Virus record (IMG/VR): IMGVR_UViG_3300042479_001216 | Location: 1 to 64,000 of that record | Source: a virus | Reading direction: 5' to 3' (one strand) | Length of the DNA stretch: 64,000 nt | Shown: piece after piece, positions 59,365-64,000 of the stretch | Numbering within the stretch: position 1 is the stretch's first letter | How the letters are laid out: each line of letters begins with the position of its first letter | Notes under the pieces: model-generated | What the model was told of the DNA's origin: nothing | What the model saw: the letters and a program-made list of their open reading frames with translations, nothing else | Database searches by the model: none | Program-made: the position numbers and the translations under genes

Positions 59365-59746
59365 AAGTCATAATTTTTTCAAATTCTAATACTAAATCTC
59401 TTTCATATAGTTTATTTTTTATTTCTTGTTCAGTTTCACCAAACTTGAATACCAATCTATTTTTAACATCTTCATTTACTTCCCAACCTAGTGCAATAAC
59501 TCCATCAACAGAATCTATCATTGAAAAATAATCTGAATTTTGTATTAAATATAATGATACATCTTCTGTTGTTAATTGTCCAACTTTTGTAATATATTTT
59601 AATTCTGGTGGCTTTGGATATCCATTTGATGGTTTGGCTTCCCAACTTTCCCCCCAAACTGAATCAGAAGATGAAAATATAAATTCATATATAAAATCAC
59701 CTTTATAATTGATGCCTAATGAGTTTATGAAAATTAATCTATTCAT
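59354..59746 (-). CDS. Hypothetical phage protein
   Basis: This 130-residue protein starts NRLIFINSLGINYKGDFIYEFIFSSSDSVWGESWEAKPSNGYPKPPELKYI, has a VGQLTTEDVSLYLIQNSDYFSMIDSVDGVIALGWE core, and ends in a helix LYERDLVLEFEKIMTYEN. Similar 'W-G-E-x-W-x-x-x-P-x-x-G' proteins occur in T4-like phages between head genes, with no known role. It overlaps the next gene by 11 bp and shares one base with the 59746 gene, so it is coupled in the operon. Confidence 0.65.
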   Translation of the reverse strand: MNRLIFINSLGINYKGDFIYEFIFSSSDSVWGESWEAKPSNGYPKPPELKYITKVGQLTTEDVSLYLIQNSDYFSMIDSVDGVIALGWEVNEDVKNRLVFKFGETEQEIKNKLYERDLVLEFEKIMTYEN

Positions 59747-61101
59747 TATATGATATCTCCTTTTTTATTTATCTTAACTGTTCTTTCGTTTAATTTCAAT
59801 ATAATATTACCCAAGTTTGATTTGCCCATAACTTTAAATCTTTTATATTTATTTAAAAAACTTTCAGCAGCTAAATATTGGTTTCTGGTTTCAGATAAAA
59901 CATTTATTGATTTTAAATTTTCTTTTAAGAATTTTGCATTTTTATTCTTCCTTTGTTCTGCTAATATTTTTTCTTGTGGGGTTAATTCAAAGTATCTTGA
60001 TAAAATGTTGTCCACTTTGGATTCAGAATATCTCTTTTTTGGTGCATAACTTTCATCACCCCCTGGTGGTGGTGGCATTTGACCCATACTTGCCCTATTA
60101 CCCCCATTTGCTGGTGGTGGCATTTGACCCATATAAGGCATTTCACCCATATCCTCATCACCCATATCAGGCATTTCACCCATATCCTCATCACCCATAT
60201 CAGGCATTTCACCCATATCCTCATCACCCATATCAGGCATTTCACCCATATCTTCATCGCCCATATCTTCACCCCCTTCAAATTTTGACATAATATCATC
60301 AAGATCCTCTTCATCAAGGGCTTCAATATTTAATGATGAAATAACCATATTAATAACATATTTAATTTCTTCTGAAGTTAAACCTTCTTCATTTTCTAAT
60401 GCTCTGATTTTCTGTGTTAATCTGCCTGTTAATTTTTGTATGGTTTTAAATGTAATTTGTTCTTCACCTTTTTTTGATTTATCACCCATTTCATCATCGC
60501 CCATATCTGACATATCATCACCCATTTCATCATCACCCATATCTGGCATTTCACCACCCATATCATCCATAGGAGGCATTTCACCCCCTTCTGGTGGTGG
60601 CATACCCATATCACCCATATCACCTCCACCATCCAATGGAGATGGGGGTAATTCTGGCTGTGGAACTGCTGGTGGTGCTGGTGGTGGCATAGGAACGTCA
60701 CCCATATCATCAACAGGTGGTTTTGGTGTTTTTAATGTATATTTCTTTTGCTCACCAAATAATGAAATACCATCTGGGTTATCATAAATTTCATTTAATT
60801 CTTTGGTAATTAAATTTAACTTCTTTAATGCTTGTGAATATGATCTATAGTATGTTCTATTTTTCATTGGCTCAATATAATCCAATGTTGATTCGGTTAA
60901 TCCTCTTTTGATTATATATCCAACTTTTTCCTTAATAATAAAATATTTATTACCATCAGGTAGATTTATATCATATTCTTTTGAGCTAGTTTCATTGATA
61001 TTTTGTCTATCAACTTCCTTATACATAGCAATTTCTAACATTCTATTTAGCTTTGCACTACCTTGTAGTTTTTCACTACCAATTGGTTTTAATTTACTCA
61101 T
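59746..61101 (-). CDS. Putative virion protein with Met/Gly/Asp/Pro repeats
   Basis: The 451-residue protein has an N-terminal folded part (residues 1-125; LNRMLEIAMYKEVDRQ, YFIIKEKVGYIIKRGL). A Pro-rich stretch with PMPPPAPPAVPQP follows, then two Met/Gly/Asp blocks separated by a helical segment (ITFKTIQKLTGRLTQKIRALENEEGLTSEEIKYVINMV). The second block is four exact DMGDEDMGEMP repeats (DNA 60137-60268). The C-terminal end is basic and helical. The portal protein and scaffold of this phage carry similar acidic Met repeats. No family is recognised. Confidence 0.6.
   Translation of the reverse strand: MSKLKPIGSEKLQGSAKLNRMLEIAMYKEVDRQNINETSSKEYDINLPDGNKYFIIKEKVGYIIKRGLTESTLDYIEPMKNRTYYRSYSQALKKLNLITKELNEIYDNPDGISLFGEQKKYTLKTPKPPVDDMGDVPMPPPAPPAVPQPELPPSPLDGGGDMGDMGMPPPEGGEMPPMDDMGGEMPDMGDDEMGDDMSDMGDDEMGDKSKKGEEQITFKTIQKLTGRLTQKIRALENEEGLTSEEIKYVINMVISSLNIEALDEEDLDDIMSKFEGGEDMGDEDMGEMPDMGDEDMGEMPDMGDEDMGEMPDMGDEDMGEMPYMGQMPPPANGGNRASMGQMPPPPGGDESYAPKKRYSESKVDNILSRYFELTPQEKILAEQRKNKNAKFLKENLKSINVLSETRNQYLAAESFLNKYKRFKVMGKSNLGNIILKLNERTVKINKKGDII
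60137..60268 (-). repeat. Four 33-bp direct repeats in the 59746 gene
   Basis: Copies start at 60137, 60170, 60203 and 60236; the first three are the same and the last has two changes. They encode DMGDEDMGEMP on the minus strand. There are no spacers, so this is a coding repeat and not a CRISPR. Confidence 0.95.
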
Positions 61102-61115
61102 TTTTTATATTTTTT

Positions 61116-61310
61116 TTAATTATTTAAACCATTTATTCCACCTAATGCAACTGCTGACATTTCAATAACTGTATCAGTCCCTCCTGTTGCATTTCTAACA
61201 ACTGCTTGTGGATGCGGTACTTGTGTTGTTCCGGTTAGAGGGTTTCCATTAAAAAACCCAAACATACCTCTGGTATATTCATAAAACGTGTTTGCACTAA
61301 CTACTGCCAT
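61116..61310 (-). CDS. Hypothetical small protein
   Basis: The 64-residue protein reads AVVSANTFYEYTRGMFGFFNGNPLTG, then HPQAVVRNATGGTDTVIEMSAVALGGINGLNN. It is uncharged and Gly/Asn-rich and ends with a small hydrophobic stretch, like some minor virion or decoration peptides. It has its own TATTTATA motif 16 bp upstream and precedes the 59746 gene by 14 bp. Not recognised. Confidence 0.55.
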   Translation of the reverse strand: MAVVSANTFYEYTRGMFGFFNGNPLTGTTQVPHPQAVVRNATGGTDTVIEMSAVALGGINGLNN

Positions 61311-61326
61311 TTTTATTTTATTTATA

Positions 61327-61334
61327 TATAAATA
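61327..61334 (-). promoter_or_regulatory. TATTTATA late-promoter-like motif
   Basis: TATTTATA on the minus strand is 16 bp upstream of the ATG at 61310 and is part of TATATTTATATATAAATAAA. No TTTG lies at the -33 distance (one is only 10 bp upstream). It would lead the 61310-57239 operon. Confidence 0.5.
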
Positions 61335-61373
61335 TATCTATTATGTCAAATATTAATATAGTAAAAATAAAAT

Positions 61374-62117
61374 TTAATAAATTTCATTTTCAATGGATAA
61401 CTCTTTGGTTCTTTTCTTATATTGATAATTAAACACCTTATCTAATAGCCCACTTCGCCTTAAATACTTATAAACCAAATTTTCATTTGAAAATTCACCT
61501 CCCTTTTCCAATCCACCTTGCCTAAACTTCCTTAATTTATCTGTTAATTTTTTTATATTACTTTTTGCAACTTTTAATGAAGACTTATCTGCATCTATTA
61601 ATGTTTTTTTAACAACCCCAACCCAATGGTCAATTTTTAACTTTAATTTTGCTTTATTAACTGGTGGTTTTTCTTTTTTGGGGATAACAAGCCATTCACT
61701 ATTCATTAATGAATATTGTCCTTCACCTGAATGTTTCTCTTTTGAATCTTGTGGAAAAACCTCAACATCATAACCTTTTATGGTTAAATTATGTTTTTCG
61801 TTAAATATTAATTTTTTTGCTGAAAATAATTTTAAATATATTTCACCATCATCATCAAATTGATCCAAATCAATAACAATATGTAAATCAAAATCAGAAT
61901 ATTCTGACCAATTATAATTGGATATTGAGCCAGTTAATATAATGTCCTCAATAAAGACTTCTTCATCCAGAAATTCAATAAATTCTTTTGCAATATCTAA
62001 TAAACCCTTTTTAATTTCAGATTTAATTTTTGCTTTCTTTATATCATTTGGAGTTTCCCAGACCTTGGGATTCAATGTATCTTTAACAACAAAACTTTGA
62101 ATTATATTATCTTTCAT
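61374..62117 (-). CDS. Pol beta-type nucleotidyltransferase-like protein
   Basis: The 247-residue protein has the minimal nucleotidyltransferase motif: ILTGSISNYNWSEYSDFDLHIVIDL near 60-84 (GS, then D75 and D77) and GYDVEVFPQD near 115-124 with the third acid D117. The C-terminal 100 residues are helical and basic (KAKLKLKIDHWVGVVKKTLIDADKSSLKVAKSNIKKL). It probably transfers a nucleotide to a protein, RNA or small molecule. It overlaps the KTSC gene by 4 bp, so the two are co-translated and may be partners. Confidence 0.8.
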   Translation of the reverse strand: MKDNIIQSFVVKDTLNPKVWETPNDIKKAKIKSEIKKGLLDIAKEFIEFLDEEVFIEDIILTGSISNYNWSEYSDFDLHIVIDLDQFDDDGEIYLKLFSAKKLIFNEKHNLTIKGYDVEVFPQDSKEKHSGEGQYSLMNSEWLVIPKKEKPPVNKAKLKLKIDHWVGVVKKTLIDADKSSLKVAKSNIKKLTDKLRKFRQGGLEKGGEFSNENLVYKYLRRSGLLDKVFNYQYKKRTKELSIENEIY

Positions 62118-62356
62118 TTTTTAACATATTTAAAACTTTTAGCAATATTTGTGCTAAAGAATTTACCTTGTGATTCTGATAATCTAAATTGAGTATATAA
62201 TTTATGCGGAACATCATCATACTCATACATAATATCATTATTGAATGTAATCAATAACTTTTTTGTATTTAAGTCATATTCACTTTTCTTAATATTACTA
62301 GATTTAATCTCATTAATGATTTTAGTTCCACTTATAATTTCTTTTGTAATTCCCAT
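62114..62356 (-). CDS. KTSC-domain protein
   Basis: This 80-residue protein is nearly all KTSC domain: IKSSNIKKSEYDLNTKKLLITFNNDIMYEYDDVPHKLYTQFRLSESQGKFFSTNIAKSFKYVKK. It matches the pattern SSNIxxxxYDxxxxxLxVxFxxGxxYxYxxVPxxxYxxxxxAxSxGxxFxxxI. KTSC domains occur at the C-terminus of some lysyl-tRNA synthetases and as stand-alone proteins of unknown role. It is translationally coupled to the nucleotidyltransferase gene. Confidence 0.88.
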   Translation of the reverse strand: MGITKEIISGTKIINEIKSSNIKKSEYDLNTKKLLITFNNDIMYEYDDVPHKLYTQFRLSESQGKFFSTNIAKSFKYVKK

Positions 62357-62371
62357 AAATTGAATTTTATA

Positions 62372-62379
62372 TATAAATA
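62372..62379 (-). promoter_or_regulatory. TATTTATA promoter-like motif before the KTSC gene
   Basis: TATTTATA on the minus strand lies 15 bp upstream of the ATG at 62356. An imperfect -33 box TCTG (62400-62403) is 18 bp upstream of the -7 box, within the terminator stem. Confidence 0.45.
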
Positions 62380-62390
62380 TACCAAAAATA

Positions 62391-62421
62391 AAAAACCCCC
62401 AGACTAATTAAGAATGGGGGT
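62391..62421 (-). terminator. Terminator after the lipoprotein gene
   Basis: ACCCCCA (62395-62401) pairs with TGGGGGT (62415-62421), followed on the minus strand by a T run (62391-62395 and beyond). It is 27 bp past the lipoprotein stop. The 26-bp core differs by one base from the terminator at 57190-57218. Confidence 0.88.
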
Positions 62422-62448
62422 GGAATGGAAAAATACACTTAAATAATA

Positions 62449-62913
62449 TTAAGGTGTTGCTACAATAAATGAATATTGATATTTGAAAATAGATTCACAT
62501 TTATTGTTATAAACTTTAACATCCATAAAACCAAATTCAGGTGTTGTTGTCTTTATATTGAAAAGTAATCCCAAATTATTCCCAATTTTATTCTTATCCA
62601 GAATAGTTATATTACTTTTGGTTGATGGATATAGTTTATACTCAACAGTATAATTACTATCAATTATGATATTTGTTAAGTTGGTGATATTACCCAATGA
62701 ATCATTATTAAAAAATTCAGTTGAAACATTATAAGATTTATTTGAGGCAATTGAAAACCAATCTTCATTTATGCTAGAATATTTTGTAATTGAATCAATT
62801 GTTAAAATAACAGCATTTATTTGCTTTGCTTTCACAACATCTTTTGTTTGCACAACTTCTTTTTCACAAGAAAAAATGGATATTAAACCCAAAAATAATA
62901 TAAAATTTTTCAT
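62449..62913 (-). CDS. Putative lipoprotein
   Basis: The 154-residue protein has a clear lipoprotein signal: MKNFILFLGLISIFSCEKE, with basic start, hydrophobic core and Cys16 at the lipobox. The mature part is a small beta-rich domain (INAVILTIDSITKY, LTNIIIDSNYTVEYKLYPSTKSNITILDKN, FKYQYSFIVATP). It would be anchored in a host membrane; with E-K-E after Cys it may reach the cell surface. Phage lipoproteins often block superinfection. It is preceded by the cyclophilin and Hsp20 genes in one leftward unit. Confidence 0.8.
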   Translation of the reverse strand: MKNFILFLGLISIFSCEKEVVQTKDVVKAKQINAVILTIDSITKYSSINEDWFSIASNKSYNVSTEFFNNDSLGNITNLTNIIIDSNYTVEYKLYPSTKSNITILDKNKIGNNLGLLFNIKTTTPEFGFMDVKVYNNKCESIFKYQYSFIVATP

Positions 62914-62918
62914 CTTTG

Positions 62919-63350
62919 TTAAATTATTGAAATACTATTTATTAAATCACCTTGGCTAATTGAATCAATTACATCCAACCCATCAACAACTTTACCAAAG
63001 CATGTATGATTTCCATCCAAATGAGCAACACCTTGCCTATTATGACATATGAAGAATTGTGATCCCCCAGTATCCCTACCAGCATGAGCCATACTCAATA
63101 CACCCCTATCGTGTTGTTGTTTATCAGCATTAACCTCACACTTAATATTATATCCTGGTCCACCATTTCCAACACCATTTGGGCAACCACCTTGTATCAT
63201 AAAGTTGGGAATAACCCTATGGAAATTTAATCCATTATAAAATCCTTCATTGATTAATTTCTTAAAATTATCAACGGTAATTGGGGTTTCATTGTCATAC
63301 AATTCAGCAATCATCACCCCCTTTGCTGTTTCAATTTTTACTTTTGTCAT
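62919..63350 (-). CDS. Cyclophilin-type peptidyl-prolyl isomerase
   Basis: The 143-residue protein is a complete small cyclophilin: [48 protein letters not shown] (catalytic Arg in FHRVI), [21 protein letters not shown] and [14 protein letters not shown]. It lacks a signal peptide and so acts in the cytosol. It should speed proline isomerisation during folding. Cyclophilins are rare in phages. It shares one base with the Hsp20 gene, so both are co-translated. Confidence 0.95.
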   Translation of the reverse strand: MTKVKIETAKGVMIAELYDNETPITVDNFKKLINEGFYNGLNFHRVIPNFMIQGGCPNGVGNGGPGYNIKCEVNADKQQHDRGVLSMAHAGRDTGGSQFFICHNRQGVAHLDGNHTCFGKVVDGLDVIDSISQGDLINSISII

Positions 63351-63763
63351 TAGTTAATTGTTATTGTTTTTTTAGGTTTAGCAATATAATTTGGCAAGAA
63401 TAATGTTAAAATACCATTTGATACTGTTGCTTCAATATTTGATTCATTAAAGTTGCTATCAACTTTGTATTTGTGAAGTATTTTCTTAACTTCGCCTTTC
63501 TTATTGACAACCCTTTCACCTTTAATTATGACTACCCTATCTTCTATAGATATTTCTAAGTTATCTTTGGTAAAACCTGGAACTTCAAAGGATATGTATG
63601 CACCATCCTTAGTTAATTCAATATCATATTCACTATCATAGGCGCTATGTTTAATCCCATAATGACCATAAGTGGAATCTGATGCAAACGGTACTGAACT
63701 TGATAAGCCAAATGGATTTGATAATCCAAATAATAGCTCTGCTAAATAATCTCTGTCTTTCAT
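63350..63763 (-). CDS. Hsp20 small heat-shock protein
   Basis: This 137-residue protein is an alpha-crystallin domain with a short Phe-containing N-terminal arm. [39 protein letters not shown] is followed by [29 protein letters not shown], ending KKTITIN with the I-x-I motif of the C-terminal tail. It would hold unfolded proteins in solution. Hsp20 genes are known in T4-like cyanophages. It is the first gene of the leftward unit with cyclophilin and lipoprotein and is driven by a divergent control region. Confidence 0.93.
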   Translation of the reverse strand: MKDRDYLAELLFGLSNPFGLSSSVPFASDSTYGHYGIKHSAYDSEYDIELTKDGAYISFEVPGFTKDNLEISIEDRVVIIKGERVVNKKGEVKKILHKYKVDSNFNESNIEATVSNGILTLFLPNYIAKPKKTITIN

Positions 63764-63775
63764 AATTTTAATTTT

Positions 63776-63809
63776 TATAAATGTTTATTTTTTTTATGAT
63801 AAAGTCAAA
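63776..63809 (-). promoter_or_regulatory. Hsp20 promoter (TTTG, 20 bp, AACATTTA)
   Basis: On the minus strand TTTG (63806-63809) is followed after 20 bp by AACATTTA (63778-63785), 14 bp before the ATG at 63763. The -7 box is imperfect. The box lies beside the operator-like array. Confidence 0.5.
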
Positions 63810-63834
63810 TATAATGCCAAATATATTTTTATAT

Positions 63835-63908
63835 GACAAAATGGCAGTTATATATATATCAATAAGACAATTTGTCATAATACAATGAAATTATAAGACA
63901 ATTTGTCA
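63835..63908 (+). promoter_or_regulatory. Operator-like array with 31-bp period
   Basis: Two copies of ATAAGACAATTTGTCA (63862-63877 and 63893-63908), each a GACAA-T-TTGTC palindrome, are exactly 31 bp apart. A half-site GACAAAATGG begins at 63835, again exactly 31 bp before the first copy. Another palindrome, TACAAA-A-TTTGTA, follows at 63924-63936. The array lies between two divergent promoters, so it is probably bound by a dimeric repressor or activator on one face of the DNA (31 bp is about three helical turns). Confidence 0.75.
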
Positions 63909-63914
63909 AAACTA

Positions 63915-63948
63915 TTTGATTAGTACAAAATTTGTAGCATATTTATAA
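63915..63948 (+). promoter_or_regulatory. Rightward host-type promoter (TTTG, 19 bp, CATATTTA)
   Basis: TTTG at 63915-63918 and CATATTTA at 63938-63945 are 19 bp apart; the ATG at 63962 is 16 bp further. It overlaps the TACAAA-A-TTTGTA palindrome and directly follows the operator array. Confidence 0.6.
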
Positions 63949-63961
63949 AAAAACATAAGAT

Positions 63962-64000
63962 ATGAATGTTGACTATTTTGATGATGAAAAAACAACAAGA
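63962..64000 (+). CDS. Start of a rightward gene, cut by the window edge
   Basis: Only 13 codons are visible: MNVDYFDDEKTTR. The open frame follows a promoter-like sequence and an A-rich leader typical of this phage. No function can be given. It is probably the gene controlled by the operator array. Confidence 0.5.
   Translation, partial: MNVDYFDDEKTTR

Noticed and set aside
60137-60268. Regular 33-bp direct repeats that look like a short CRISPR array
   Set aside because: Repeats are contiguous with no spacers, are in frame and encode DMGDEDMGEMP inside a long gene.

Overview
The window looks like part of a large T4-like tailed phage (myovirus) that infects a member of the Bacteroidota, probably a flavobacterium. 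The T4-like nature rests on a head module in T4-like order on the minus strand: terminase (gp17-like), portal (gp20-like), two small proteins, prohead protease (gp21-like), scaffold (gp22-like) and major capsid protein (gp23-like). A gp55-like late sigma factor and a gp5-like OB-fold baseplate protein lie elsewhere in the window. The host assignment is inferred from very AT-rich DNA, A-rich leaders with almost no Shine-Dalgarno sequences, several promoters of the Bacteroidota -33/-7 type (TTTG, 19-20 bp, TAnnTTTG-like) and a short DUF4494-like protein.

Layout. 1-3354 (minus): two glycosyltransferases and a lectin-like virion protein. 3395-5972 (plus): five small phage proteins, one WYL-like, closed by a clear terminator. 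6070-30179 (plus): a 24-kb run of mostly head-to-tail genes dominated by sugar biochemistry. It holds ten of the window's glycosyltransferases (GT11 fucosyltransferase counted separately), FkbM methyltransferases, two unusually short DegT-like proteins, a ketoacyl-ACP synthase III / SDR / acyltransferase / PhyH-dioxygenase group, and a GDP-L-fucose pathway (two Gmd genes flanking Fcl). Nucleotide and DNA genes (dUTPase, DnaQ-like exonuclease, PhoH) are interspersed. 30179-36561 (plus): late sigma factor and tail/baseplate proteins. 36569-44041 (plus): thirteen paralogous leucine-rich-repeat-like proteins in tandem, interrupted once. 44075-45412 (plus): a hypothetical protein and a possible PD-(D/E)XK nuclease. 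45381-57154 (minus): the head module, with three more repeat proteins inserted between protease and scaffold. 57239-63763 (minus): further virion-type proteins, a nucleotidyltransferase, a KTSC protein, a lipoprotein, a cyclophilin and an Hsp20 chaperone. 63764-64000: a divergent control region with an operator-like array and the start of a rightward gene.

How the parts may work together (inference): the sugar genes can make at least GDP-fucose and probably acylated or aminated sugars, and many transferases could place them on virion proteins or on host surface glycans. The repeat-protein family of sixteen genes is the most striking unexplained system. It is translationally coupled, varies mainly in repeat number, and carries a conserved N-terminal module and C-terminal cap. 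Two promoter classes can be proposed from the sequence: host-type promoters with a -33 TTTG box, and -10-only TATTTAT promoters in front of virion genes that may be read by the gp55-like sigma factor.

All identifications come from reading the sequence and remembered family signatures. No database search was run. No tRNA, rRNA or CRISPR array was recognised. No gene-free stretch exceeds about 200 bases.
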